A DNA stretch of 64,000 nucleotides, from positions 682,001 through 746,000 of the forward strand of contig CBDCQL010000002.1 of the NCBI GenBank assembly GCA_965220615.1, written 5' to 3'. The DNA is from JAGWBD01 sp965220615. GTDB taxonomy: Bacteria > Chloroflexota > Anaerolineae > Aggregatilineales > Phototrophicaceae. The notes under the pieces are model-generated. The model did no database searches, was not told where the DNA came from, and was given only the letters and a program-made list of their open reading frames with translations. The position numbers and the translations under genes were made by a program. How positions within the stretch are numbered: position 1 is the stretch's first letter; the number at the start of each line of letters is the position of its first letter. Below, one piece after another: positions 10,409 to 19,697 of the stretch.

Positions 10409-11563
10409 GTGGCGCGTGAACGAATGATCCAGTCTGAACCGCAAGTACGACGCGGTCACGCCCGCCAACGGCAAATCAGCCGGCAGCGGCAGCAGCGTCG
10501 ACGGGAATTCACGGCGGACCATCTGTCACCGGCCGGCGGGATCCGCATCTCGCTCCCCAGAGTAAGGATTCCTCTTTTTCGGCTGGTCGCCGGCCTGGTG
10601 TTGGCTGTCGTGTTGCTGATTGGCGTGGTGCTGTTCCTGCGCGGGCTGAAACCTGCCGAAGCGCAATTGCTTCCCAATGCCCTGTGGCTGGGAACCGAAT
10701 GGACCTACGAGATCCATGATTCGCATGACGTTCGCGAACTGGCGACCCGGCTGCGGGACCACGAAATCGGCACCGTTTACGCCTGGGTGAGCTGGTTGCA
10801 GGGTGACAACACCTGGCGCGGCGCAGAACTCTTCAATCGCGTCAAGGTGTTTGCCAGCCAACTGAAAGCGGAATCGCCGGACCTCGCCGTGCTGGGCTGG
10901 ATAAGGCTGCCGGTCAACCTGGACGAGGACGGCTATCGTCTGGACGATCCCGAATTGCAGCAAATCGTCGCGGACTTCAGCAGCAATGTCGTGCGCGAAC
11001 TTGGCTTTGACGGCGTTTTCCTGGATATCGAGCCCGTATGGGACGGCGACGGCCACTTTGTGGACTTGTTGCGCAAGGTGCGTCTGCGTCTTGGCGAATC
11101 AGTGCCGATTTCAGTGGCTGTGCCGCCGGACTGGAGCCCGCTGGATGCGGACATTCCGGTGCCGGAACTGATTTTGCCCGGTACCGAATGGTCCCGCAGT
11201 TACAAGCAGAACGTCGCCTTGCTCAGCGACCAGATGGCGGTTATGGGCTACAACAGCGGTCTGACGGCGGCCAGGGACTACGAGACCTGGATGGCCTATC
11301 AGGTGCAGACCTTTGCCGAAGCGGTCAGCGCGCTGGGGGAGGGCACAGTCCTTCTGATCGGCATCCCAACCTATGACGCTGCTCCGCCCGGTCATGACCC
11401 GGAGGTCGAAAACGTGGTCACGGCCCTGAGCGGCCTGCGCGCCGGGCTGGAGGCGGCCGGACCGGCTGCCGGGTGGGTTCAGGGGGCGGCCATCTACGCA
11501 GACTGGGAGACGGATGCCGCCGAATGGGAGCAGTTCCAGTTGCTGGCCGTCGACAGGCGCTAG
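10409..11563 (+). CDS. membrane-anchored GH18-like TIM-barrel protein
   Basis: The protein has 384 residues. It has a basic N-terminal cytoplasmic tail of about 60 residues, a single membrane helix at about 59-78 (RLVAGLVLAVVLLIGVVLF) and an extracytoplasmic domain. The segment GFDGVFLDIEPVWDG resembles strand 4 of GH18-like barrels, where the acid/base glutamate sits after DxxD. Here the pattern is D-G-V-F-L-D-I-E, so the catalytic glutamate may be kept. MGYNSG and YADWE are also typical barrel segments. The substrate is unknown; a role on peptidoglycan or surface glycans is speculation. The start is GTG 10409, or ATG five codons on. Its stop shares 3 nt with the stop of the convergent peptidase. 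Confidence 0.65.
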   Translation: MARERMIQSEPQVRRGHARQRQISRQRQQRRREFTADHLSPAGGIRISLPRVRIPLFRLVAGLVLAVVLLIGVVLFLRGLKPAEAQLLPNALWLGTEWTYEIHDSHDVRELATRLRDHEIGTVYAWVSWLQGDNTWRGAELFNRVKVFASQLKAESPDLAVLGWIRLPVNLDEDGYRLDDPELQQIVADFSSNVVRELGFDGVFLDIEPVWDGDGHFVDLLRKVRLRLGESVPISVAVPPDWSPLDADIPVPELILPGTEWSRSYKQNVALLSDQMAVMGYNSGLTAARDYETWMAYQVQTFAEAVSALGEGTVLLIGIPTYDAAPPGHDPEVENVVTALSGLRAGLEAAGPAAGWVQGAAIYADWETDAAEWEQFQLLAVDRR

Positions 11564-12945
11564 TTGCCGGCCGCGTCGCCCCGGGCGATTTCCTGCAGAA
11601 ACAGAACCGTCGTGTCAATTCCCTTGCCGAGCATGTCCACACGGTAGTTTTCATTCGGGCCATGGATGCCGCTGTCGCTGGTGCTGAAGCCCAGCGGCAC
11701 CGATGAAATGCCAGGCACTTCGCTGAACATGGCAATGATCGGCACAGATCCGCCCGTACGGCGAAAACCGACGGGGCCGGGCCAATGCAGGGCATAGGCC
11801 CGTTGCAATGCCCTGACGACGGGGCTGTCGATGTCAATCTCTACGGGGTCTCCCGACCCCAACAGCACGAAATCCAGCGTTACCGTGGGCGGCGCTATCG
11901 TGCGGATGTAATCGCACACCAGTTCATAAATTCGCTGCGGGCGCTGGTTGGCCACCAGACGGCAACTGATCTTGGCACGGGCCTGGGCAGGAATCACAGT
12001 CTTGAACCCGTCGCCGCTGTACCCGCCATAGATGCCGTTTATTTCCAGCGTGGGGCGCGCCCCCGTGCGTTCGACCCGCGAATAGCCTGGTTCACCCCAG
12101 TCGCTCGGCGCGCCGACGAGGTCGTGCCAGTCTTCATCGCTCATGTCGCCTTCGGCCAACAATTCGCGTTCCCTGGCTGAGAGCTGACGCACGTCGTCGT
12201 AGAAACGCGGGACGGCGATGCGGCCGTCCGGATGATGCAGGCGGGCGACAATCTCGGCGATGACCTGCGCCGGGTTGTGTACGATGCCGCCATGAATGCC
12301 GCTGTGAAGGTCCGTCGCAGGCCCGCTGACGCACAGCTCAAGGGCCACAATTCCCCGCAGGGCAGTGACAATGAGCGGCTCGTCGGGGTCCTCGAAGCCA
12401 CCGTCAGCGATGACTGCCGTGTCCGCCTGCAAACGTTCGCGGTTATCGCGCAGGAAAGGCAACAGGTTTGGGGAACCGCTTTCCTCTTCGCCTTCCAAAA
12501 GAAAACGCAAATTGACCGGGCAACCCTCATCACTGGCGAGCAGGGCGGCGACGGCCCGCAGCAGCATGATGCAGTGGCTCTTGTCATCCGAAACGCCTCG
12601 GCCATAGAGACGCCCGTCGCGCAACTGCGGCTCAAAGGGCTCGCTGTCCCAGCCATCCTCACGGCGGGCCGGCTGCACGTCGTAATGCGCGTAAAGCAGC
12701 ACGGTGGGCGCGCCTTCGCCTGCGCCCGACCATTCGCCATAGACCACCGGATTCCCCGCTGTCAGAAGTACATCCACTGCTTGAAGACCGATGGCGCACA
12801 TCTCGTCGGCCAGCCAGCGGGCCGCCCGCAACGTGTCCTGCCGGTGCGCGGGGTCCGTGCCAACACTGGGGATTGAGGCCAGTTCCATCAGTTGTTGCAG
12901 GGCCAGATCATGACTGTCACGCGCGAGAGTAAGGGCGTCAGGCAT
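11560..12945 (-). CDS. M20 family metallopeptidase (dipeptidase)
   Basis: This 461-residue zinc peptidase of the ArgE/DapE/CPG2 type has the first metal-binding segment YAHYDVQP, the bridging aspartate in GRGVSDDKSH, the general base pair in EGEEESGSPN and the metal ligand histidine near the C-terminus (SDSGIHGPNE). The dimerisation domain with DLHSGIHGG lies between. Family members split dipeptides or acylated amino acids, and the order and length resemble cytosolic nonspecific dipeptidases. There is no signal peptide. The start ATG has AAGGATGG upstream. It is divergent from the AI-2E gene and shares a CTAG with the convergent GH18-like gene. Confidence 0.88.
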   Translation of the reverse strand: MPDALTLARDSHDLALQQLMELASIPSVGTDPAHRQDTLRAARWLADEMCAIGLQAVDVLLTAGNPVVYGEWSGAGEGAPTVLLYAHYDVQPARREDGWDSEPFEPQLRDGRLYGRGVSDDKSHCIMLLRAVAALLASDEGCPVNLRFLLEGEEESGSPNLLPFLRDNRERLQADTAVIADGGFEDPDEPLIVTALRGIVALELCVSGPATDLHSGIHGGIVHNPAQVIAEIVARLHHPDGRIAVPRFYDDVRQLSARERELLAEGDMSDEDWHDLVGAPSDWGEPGYSRVERTGARPTLEINGIYGGYSGDGFKTVIPAQARAKISCRLVANQRPQRIYELVCDYIRTIAPPTVTLDFVLLGSGDPVEIDIDSPVVRALQRAYALHWPGPVGFRRTGGSVPIIAMFSEVPGISSVPLGFSTSDSGIHGPNENYRVDMLGKGIDTTVLFLQEIARGDAAGN

Positions 12946-12970
12946 GTTGCCATCCTTTCCGTCGCCGGCA

Positions 12971-13005
12971 AGTATAGCGCGGGCCCGACGCTCACCTGGT
13001 ATACT
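12971..13005. promoter_or_regulatory. divergent promoter region with two TATACT boxes
   Basis: Between the divergent M20 peptidase (start 12945) and the AI-2E transporter (start 13030) lie two TATACT hexamers. One is on the minus strand (12976-12971). The other is on the plus strand (13000-13005) and is preceded by TGG as an extended -10. Matching -35 boxes are weak. Confidence 0.4.
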
Positions 13006-13029
13006 TCGCCGGGGAAAGGCGGGAGCCAG

Positions 13030-14199
13030 ATGCTGAACCGTCCGCTTGCCAATCGCACTGCCAGTCGCGTATTTGCCACATTGCTGGTCGTGATTGTGCT
13101 GGTGGCGTTCTGGCAGGTCCGTAGCGTCCTGCTGCTGCTGCTGAGCTCAATCATCCTGGTCGTGCTGGTAACGACGCCCATGCGCTTTCTGCAGCAGCGC
13201 GCCCGCCTTCGGCGTACGCCAGCCCTGCTGATTTCCCTGCTGATTTTCCCTCTCTTCTTTCTCGTTTTGACCCTTACCGTGCTGCCCCTGCTGGCGACCC
13301 AGCTGGCGACCCTGTCGGTACGGGTAAACGAGGGCGTGTTGCTGTTGCAGCAATACTGGGAATCCCTCAACGCGACACCCAGACCTTTTTCGGGCTACCG
13401 CTTTGTTCCATCGCCGGTGCGCGACCCCGTGCTGGACCTGGTGTCGCTACTGGGCACAAGTTTTCAGGTGGACAGCCAGTTGATCACCCAGGTGGCAAAC
13501 CAGATCTTCAACGCCTTTGGTCAGGTTGGCGTTCAGGTCATTCCGGTTGTGGGCGGCGTCGCCTCGGCCCTGCTGAACACCCTCATCGTCATATTTATGA
13601 GCGTCTACTTGTTGACGGACCCCGAAAGCCATGAGTCGGGTCTGCTGCGACTTTTTCCGCCGGGCTATCGCGAGCGTGGCCGCGAGATTCTGACCCGGCT
13701 GGACCAGGTCATGCGGGGCTGGCTGGAATCCACTGCGCTGGCCATGGTCTTTGTCTGGCTGGCCACCTGGATTGGCCTGACCCTGCTCGGGCTTGAGGAA
13801 GCGCTGGCGCTGGGCGTCATTGCCGGTCTGCTGGCCTTTGTGCCCACCTTCGGCACACTGATCGCGGCGGTACTGGCGGCGGTTGTCGGTCTGTTGCAGA
13901 CACCACAAAACGTGGGCCTGATCATCGTCATAACCTACGCCATTTCGCTGGTGCAAAGCCAGCTCATCAGCCCGCTGCTGGTGGCGGACCGCATCAAGGT
14001 GCCCCCGATTGTAGTGTTACTCGGACAAATTGTGGCCACGGTGTTTTTCGGCTTCCTGGGGATCCTGCTGGCTGTGCCCCTGACGGCCATCCTGATGGTG
14101 CTTGTGCAGGAAGTCTACGTGAAGGACATCCTCGGCGACATTGACGGGAATGCGCAACTTCCAGTGCCGGCGGCTGAAGCATCGACGGGTGAAGTCTGA
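13030..14199 (+). CDS. AI-2E family (TqsA/PerM) membrane transporter
   Basis: This 389-residue protein has about eight membrane helices and a characteristic middle soluble region. The typical helical segments ALALGVIAGLLAFVPTFGTL and QSQLISPLLVADRIKVPP mark the AI-2E/PerM family, whose members include autoinducer-2 exporters and Na+/H+ antiporters. The start ATG 13030 follows GGGAG; the longer frame to 12892 would enter the divergent peptidase gene. What it transports cannot be read from the sequence. Confidence 0.85.
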   Translation: MLNRPLANRTASRVFATLLVVIVLVAFWQVRSVLLLLLSSIILVVLVTTPMRFLQQRARLRRTPALLISLLIFPLFFLVLTLTVLPLLATQLATLSVRVNEGVLLLQQYWESLNATPRPFSGYRFVPSPVRDPVLDLVSLLGTSFQVDSQLITQVANQIFNAFGQVGVQVIPVVGGVASALLNTLIVIFMSVYLLTDPESHESGLLRLFPPGYRERGREILTRLDQVMRGWLESTALAMVFVWLATWIGLTLLGLEEALALGVIAGLLAFVPTFGTLIAAVLAAVVGLLQTPQNVGLIIVITYAISLVQSQLISPLLVADRIKVPPIVVLLGQIVATVFFGFLGILLAVPLTAILMVLVQEVYVKDILGDIDGNAQLPVPAAEASTGEV

Positions 14200-14343
14200 A
14201 TTGCCGCAAAACATTGCGACACAATTGTCCTGCCCTAACGAGACAAGGCCATGTTCCGCTCCAATCACAGAAATATGGAAACTTTTGTCCATCATGCATT
14301 AAGTTAGTTTTTCTCCGACCAGACTGTTTGGTGGGAGAGAAAA

Positions 14344-15836
14344 ATGAGAATCCGCTTCTCACCTTTTTATGCAACACTCCTTTCACTTATAGCCATCGTC
14401 GTGGCCGTGCTCCTGTATGTTGAACAGCGCGCGACTCTTGCCAGTCGCAATGAGGAAGCGCGCTCCAATTATGTCAATTACGTGCTGGCCGACGGTCTCC
14501 GGCAGACCTCTGACGATCTCAGCCGTATGGTCCGCCTTTACGCTGTTTCGGGTGACCCGGTCTACAAGGAATACTTCGATCAAATCCTCGCAATCCGCAA
14601 TGGCGAGCAGGCCCGTCCGAACCAGTATTTCCAGATACCCTACTGGGACCTGGCGCTGGCTACAGGCGAGCACCAGGGCACAACCGGAGAAGCAGTGCCG
14701 ATCCGGGAACTCATCACCCGCTCTGACGCTTCCCGCCTTGAAGTGACGCTGCTGGCGGAGGCCGAGGACTGGTCCAACGTTCTGGTCGAACTCGAAAACG
14801 AGGTCATGGACGTCGTTGCCGCGCAAATTGAGGCTGGCGATGGAAGCTATCGGCTGGAAGGGGAGGCCCTGGCAGCCATGCGACGACTGCATGGTACGGA
14901 ATACCATGTAGCCAAGGAACGCGTCATGCGTCCGCTGGTGCTTCTCTCGGAATTCGCCACGGATGAAGAAACGTCGCGGGACATCATTGGCACGGCGCGG
15001 GAAATGAACAGTGTCGTTTTGGGGCTGATCGGTCTTGGCGTGTTGATCGGGCTTGTCACCGTCGCGCATGCACGCGGCACAGGGCTGTCGCTCCGAAGCA
15101 GAGCGTCCCTTGTCTCAATTCTTGCCATGGTCTCCATGCTGGTCTTTGGAATCCTTGTCCAACGCTTTCAGGAAAATCTCGACTCGCTGGCGGACACCTT
15201 TGGCGAACGGTACCGGTCCTACACGCTTTCGGATGGCCTGAGACAGACGTCGGACGACCTGACCCGCATGGTGCGCCTCTACGCCGCCACCGGCGACCCG
15301 GTGTATCGTGAGTACTTCGACGAAATCCTGGCCATTCGCAATGGAGAAGCTCCGCGGCCCGAACGCTACTTCGAGGTGCCTTACTGGGACATCGTGTTGG
15401 CGACAGGCAGAGACATCCAGGCCAGTTCGGAGAAGCCGTGCCGATCCGGGCCCTCATCGCGGAAAGGGACTTCACAGAAGCGGAACTGGGTCTTCTGGCG
15501 GAAGCGGAAGATGCGTCCAACGAACTGGTGGTGCTGGAGAACCGGGCCATGGAAGTGGTCGGGTCTGCGATTGCCGACGGTGGAGACTACAGCCTGGACG
15601 GTCCGCCAGGCATCGCCCTGCAGCGTTTGCACGGCGAGGACTATCACAGGGCCAAGGCAGGAATCATGCTGCCCCTGGTGAACCTCGCCAAATCCGTTCA
15701 GCAACGGTTGGCGGACGAAAGAGAGCAGGCGTTGACGACCGCCCAACAAAACAGCATCGTGTTTGGCGCCGTCATGGGGCTCTCCATTTTGTTCAGTCTG
15801 GCTTCCGTGGTCCTTTGGAGGCGGGAAGAGCGTTAG
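14344..15836 (+). CDS. tandem sensor-domain membrane protein, paralogue 1 (frameshifted)
   Basis: This is the first of four neighbouring paralogues. The frame from 14344 holds a membrane helix (about 11-27), domain copy 1 (about 48-205), two helices (about 223-242 and 254-273) and the first third of domain copy 2 (from about 296). Near 15412-15417 the homology leaves this frame. It resumes one frame over, from PGQFGEAVPIRALI to the end at 15836, with the final helix and a basic tail. The joined product would be about 497 residues, like its paralogues. A one-base deletion or a sequencing error is the simplest explanation. Each copy begins DGLRQTSDDLxRMVRLY and contains IRNG, PYWD and LHGxEYHxAK. 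There is no kinase, GGDEF or other output domain. GGGAG lies 6 nt before the ATG. Confidence 0.7.
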
Positions 15837-15963
15837 CTTCAGGAATCGCTTGCGGACCTGCAATTTAAGGCATAAAGGCGAGGTCCGGACCGGCGACTGG
15901 TATTGGCCGTCCGTTGCCCCTGAACAGCAAGCGGGCCCTTTCACGACTGTTGTTCAGCCGCCG

Positions 15964-15988
15964 CCTGCAGACCCCTGTCCTGCAGGGG
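15964..15988 (+). other. hairpin in the 432-bp gap between paralogues 1 and 2
   Basis: In the gap 15837-16268 no gene is convincing. It holds nested inverted repeats: CCTGCAG (15964-15970) with CTGCAGG (15980-15986), or alternatively CCCCTG (15972-15977) with CAGGGG (15983-15988). No T-run follows, so a terminator role is uncertain. Confidence 0.35.
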
Positions 15989-16268
15989 CTCAGGACGCCG
16001 TTGCGCGCCACGTCTTTGGCGGCATTGTCGCCGAAAGCGATTTTGCGATGCCAGCAGCCGTCTTAACCAGGCAACCGGAAGCTGGCATGCGCCTTCACAT
16101 TCAGCCTGCGAGGTTCCGCAAAGAGAACCATGTCCTGTTTTGTGGAAACATTTGAGGTAACATTCAGGGAGCCAGGCGTTGGCAGTGAGGCCTTTGGTGT
16201 GGCAGTTTCTGCACACAAGGCTTTCCAGCCACGTTCCTGCGGCGAGCAAATCGGGGAGGGGTCTGCCC

Positions 16269-17927
16269 ATGAGCAGTATGCACAGCCTGATCTGGTTCTA
16301 TGACATTGAGGCACTAACAATATTCCAGTTGGCGCAACTGGCCGGCGGCGAGGGTGAGGGTCAATTTGGCGCCCCCAACCTGGCGCAGGACTACCTCCAG
16401 CAGTGGCTGGTCATCATCGCCGCGCTCTTTGGAATAACAATCCTGGTTTCTCTCTATGGATTGCTCCAGAGACGCTTTCACATGCCAAAGGCCGAATCGC
16501 TGGGCCTGCTGCTGGTCCTCGTCGCGCTGGTGTTGGTGCCCCTGACCTATTCGGGAATCAATGACATCCGGGCGGATGGATTGCAGCGTCGCGAACTCTA
16601 CCATCTGGCGGACGGATTGCGGCAGACCTCCGACGATCTGACGCGCATGGTTCGCCTGTATGCAGCGACCGGCGAACAGGTCTATCGAGACCACTTCGAG
16701 GAAATCCTCGACATTCGCAACGGAATCGCTCCGCGGCCGGAGCAATACTACGAAATACCCTACTGGGACATCACGCTGGCTACGGGCGAGCGACCTGGCG
16801 ATCTTGGCGCGCCGGAATCCATCCAGTCACTGATGCAGCAGGCCGGTCTGCGGCCTGGCGAGCAGGCCATGCTGCAGGAATCGGAGAGGCAGTCCAATCT
16901 TCTCTCCAAGCTGGAAGAAGATGTCATGGACGTGATTGCAGCCAATGCCGGCGATGATGGCCTCGTGTATGAGGGCGAGACACTGGAGGCCCTGCAACGA
17001 CTGCATGGTCAGGAGTACCATGATTCCAAGGCTCTGATCATGCAGCCTCTGGTCGAACTGGTGACCGGTTCCGGCCTGGACGTCCTGATCGTTGAGGGCA
17101 TCGCGCACAATTTCCTGCAGCAACGTGTGGACATCCTGCTGATTCTGACAATTGTTGCGGCCGTCGCGCTGGTGCTGGCCGTGGACCGGCAGAATCCGCG
17201 GGAATCCATCCTGCCGTCCCTCGCGTTGCTGCTCGTGATCGCGTCCGTCTTTCTGGGCCGGCAAAGTCTTGCCAGCAACGACGCTACCGGCCTCAACGCC
17301 GCCCGCCGGCAAAGCGAAATCTTCCTTTCCGACGGCCTGCGCCAGACCTCCGATGACCTGACGCGCATGGCGCGTCTCTACGCCATCACTGGTGAAGACA
17401 TCTATCGGGAGTATTTCGACGAGATTCTGGCCATCCGCAATGGCGATGCGCCGAGGCCTGGCATCTACTTTGAGGTCCCCTACTGGGACTTCGTGCTGGC
17501 CACCAACCACCGTCTCGGTGAAACAGGAGACGCCGTTGCCATCCGGACCCTGCTGGAAAGGGTCGGGGTTTCCGCTGCGAGTCTGTCGCTGCTGCGGGAG
17601 GCGGAAGAGCAGTCCAACATTCTCGCCGTGCTGGAAAACGAGGTGATGGATGCTGTGGCCGCCAGCGCCGGCGACGATTACCGCCTGGAAGGTGACGCTC
17701 TGGAGGGCATGTTGCGCCTGCATGGTGCCGAATACCACGAAGCGAAGGCCCGCATCATGCAGCCGCTGGTCGATCTGGCGCGGCAACTGGAACAGGACCT
17801 GGCACAGGAAGAGGAAGCGGGGCGCGGCGAATTCGACACCCTCATGAACCTGCTGGCGGGGTCCCTCTTGCTGGCGGCCCTGGTACTGATAGCTTCCCTT
17901 TACCGCAGTCGCCATCCGGAGGCCTAA
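16269..17927 (+). CDS. tandem sensor-domain membrane protein, paralogue 2
   Basis: This 552-residue protein has two copies of the same domain (starting LADGLRQTSDDLTRM and LSDGLRQTSDDLTRM). It differs from its paralogues by an N-terminal extension of about 45 polar residues and one extra membrane helix (QQWLVIIAALFGITILV) before the usual first helix. This gives five helices and, by the positive-inside rule (QRR and DRQ loops, RSRH tail), an N-out/C-in topology with both domains outside. No output domain is present. The start was placed at ATG 16269 because GGGGAGGG lies 9 nt upstream; a TTG at 16179 would add 30 residues without a binding site. Confidence 0.75.
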   Translation: MSSMHSLIWFYDIEALTIFQLAQLAGGEGEGQFGAPNLAQDYLQQWLVIIAALFGITILVSLYGLLQRRFHMPKAESLGLLLVLVALVLVPLTYSGINDIRADGLQRRELYHLADGLRQTSDDLTRMVRLYAATGEQVYRDHFEEILDIRNGIAPRPEQYYEIPYWDITLATGERPGDLGAPESIQSLMQQAGLRPGEQAMLQESERQSNLLSKLEEDVMDVIAANAGDDGLVYEGETLEALQRLHGQEYHDSKALIMQPLVELVTGSGLDVLIVEGIAHNFLQQRVDILLILTIVAAVALVLAVDRQNPRESILPSLALLLVIASVFLGRQSLASNDATGLNAARRQSEIFLSDGLRQTSDDLTRMARLYAITGEDIYREYFDEILAIRNGDAPRPGIYFEVPYWDFVLATNHRLGETGDAVAIRTLLERVGVSAASLSLLREAEEQSNILAVLENEVMDAVAASAGDDYRLEGDALEGMLRLHGAEYHEAKARIMQPLVDLARQLEQDLAQEEEAGRGEFDTLMNLLAGSLLLAALVLIASLYRSRHPEA

Positions 17928-17937
17928 GCACTTACGG

Positions 17938-17983
17938 GGGCCGGCTGCAGGGTCAATTCTCAACTGATCCTGCAGCCAGGCCC
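17938..17983 (+). terminator. strong hairpin after paralogue 2, possible terminator
   Basis: GGGCC plus GGCTGCAGG (17938-17951) pairs with CCTGCAGCC (17969-17977), then one unpaired A, then GGCCC (17979-17983). This is a 14-bp stem with one bulge and a 17-nt loop, starting 11 bp after the stop codon. Only TTT follows, so intrinsic termination is not certain. Confidence 0.45.
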
Positions 17984-18041
17984 TTTGGGTTCATTGCACT
18001 CGTGTTCTACCTGTGCAACGTGAAGCGGGGATGTGAGATCC

Positions 18042-19553
18042 ATGGCCAGGGCCAATTTTTCACGTGCGATTTCGGCGGTGGCCTTGCTGGCGGTACTCGT
18101 CAGTATGCTGGCAATGACCAATTACATGAACGAGCGAGAGACCGTGCAGGGTTTCTGGCGGTCTCGAATGGCGGCGCTCTCCCTGTCTGACAGACTGCGG
18201 CAGACCTCTGACGATCTCACGCGCATGGTGCGACTGTATGCCGTCAACGGCGACCCGGTGTACAGGGAATATTTCGACGAGATCCTGGCCATCCGCAACG
18301 GTGAAGCGCCGCGCCCGGTCAACTATTTCACAACCCCTTATTGGGACATCGTACTGAATTCTGGCGAGCGTTTTGGTGAACCTGGCCCGGCTGTTCCGAT
18401 CCGGACCCTTGCAAACTGGGCAGGGTTACTGGAGGAAGAAAACGCCTTGCTGCTGGGGGCTGAGGACGCGTCCAACGCGCTGGCCGTGATAGAAAACTCG
18501 ATCATGGAGACCATTGCCCAGAGAATCGATGCCGGCGCCGGGGCCTACGCGCTTGAAGGCGAGACGCTCGCGGCCATGCAGCGCCTGCATAGTCAGGAGT
18601 ATCATGGCGCCAAGGCTGATGTCATGTCCAACCTGGCAGAATTGGGCAGAAACGTCAGGGCAACTTTCGGCGAGGCGCGGCAGCGGCTTGTCGCGCTTTC
18701 CACCAGTGCGATGAGAGACAACGTAATTCTGTTGGCACTTACCCTGGTGTTTATCGCCGCTGACCTGTGGTTTCAGTGGAGGCGCAACGGGTTGCAGTTG
18801 GCAAAAGGTAATCTCGCCAGAGGAATCGGCCTGATTGCCGCTGTGCTGGCTTGTGTTCTGATTCTGTTCAGTCTGACCCTGTTCACAAACTTTCTGAGGG
18901 ACCAGCCCGCTGTCAGCAGGACCATTTCCGAGCGCGTCGCTGCCCGGGAATTCTCGGACTCACTGCGGCAGACCTCGGACGACCTGACAAGAATGGCACG
19001 TCTGTACGCCATTACCGGAGAGGCGCGATATCGGGAATACTTTGACGAAATCCTGGACATCCGCAACGGAATAGAACCGCGACCTGATGGTTATTTCGAT
19101 TTGCCCTACTGGGACATCGTGCTGGCCAGCGGGGAACGGCCCGGTGAAGCCAGACAGATCGCTGCAATTCGGGCCCTCGCCAACAATGCAGGATTGTCGC
19201 CCGTGGAACTGGCAGAGTTTAGCAAGGCTGAAGACGCATCCAATGCCCTGGCGGTCATTGAGAATGAAGTTATGGACGTCGTCGACGATGCCCTGGTCGC
19301 CAAGGGTGGCGACTATGTGCTGGAAGGCGAGACACTGGATGCCATGCTGCGGCTTCACGGCGCGGAGTACCATGCCGCCAAGGCGCTGGTCATGCAGCCG
19401 CTGGTCGAGCTGGAGCGCCTGGTACAGGAGCAGTATGACACCTGGATAAACGGCACCATCAGTTTCATCTCCCAGTCACTGTTTACTGGCTACCATGCAA
19501 TTATTGCGGCTTTTCTCCTGCTGGCACTGAGCATCTGGCAACGGCGCAGGTAA
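18042..19553 (+). CDS. tandem sensor-domain membrane protein, paralogue 3
   Basis: This 503-residue protein has one N-terminal helix (about 10-28), domain copy 1 (DRLRQTSDDLTRMVRLYAVNG onward), a central pair of helices joined by a short basic loop, domain copy 2 (DSLRQTSDDLTRMARLYAI onward), and a last helix ending QRRR. Both soluble copies should face outside, leaving almost nothing in the cytoplasm. Conserved residues include DEILxIRNG, PYWDIVL, EDASNALAVIEN and EYHxAKAxVM. The start ATG 18042 has GCGGGG upstream at good distance; a GTG three codons earlier sits too close to it. Confidence 0.75.
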   Translation: MARANFSRAISAVALLAVLVSMLAMTNYMNERETVQGFWRSRMAALSLSDRLRQTSDDLTRMVRLYAVNGDPVYREYFDEILAIRNGEAPRPVNYFTTPYWDIVLNSGERFGEPGPAVPIRTLANWAGLLEEENALLLGAEDASNALAVIENSIMETIAQRIDAGAGAYALEGETLAAMQRLHSQEYHGAKADVMSNLAELGRNVRATFGEARQRLVALSTSAMRDNVILLALTLVFIAADLWFQWRRNGLQLAKGNLARGIGLIAAVLACVLILFSLTLFTNFLRDQPAVSRTISERVAAREFSDSLRQTSDDLTRMARLYAITGEARYREYFDEILDIRNGIEPRPDGYFDLPYWDIVLASGERPGEARQIAAIRALANNAGLSPVELAEFSKAEDASNALAVIENEVMDVVDDALVAKGGDYVLEGETLDAMLRLHGAEYHAAKALVMQPLVELERLVQEQYDTWINGTISFISQSLFTGYHAIIAAFLLLALSIWQRRR

Positions 19554-19697
19554 GGAAGTGCTCTCAATTCAGATCGTATACTGTGGACAGATGCTTAACT
19601 TGACTGGTTCCGGCTCCGCCACCAGGGCCATTTCACGTCGAACCCTAAATTACCGAAATGTCACCTGTTGACCTTGAAACAGAAAGTGAGTGCAAAC

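Noticed and set aside
15400..15440. Programmed frameshift in paralogue 1
   Set aside because: No slippery run or downstream structure was seen and the other paralogues lack it; a mutation or sequencing error is simpler.
15941..16270. 109-codon minus-strand frame in the gap between paralogues 1 and 2
   Set aside because: No ribosome binding site and Arg/Cys-rich composition without any recognisable feature.
16827..17963. 378-codon minus-strand frame through paralogue 2, and similar ones at 20469-21692 and 38228-39226
   Set aside because: Gln/His-rich antisense products typical of shadow frames; the plus-strand genes have clear domain repeats or motifs.
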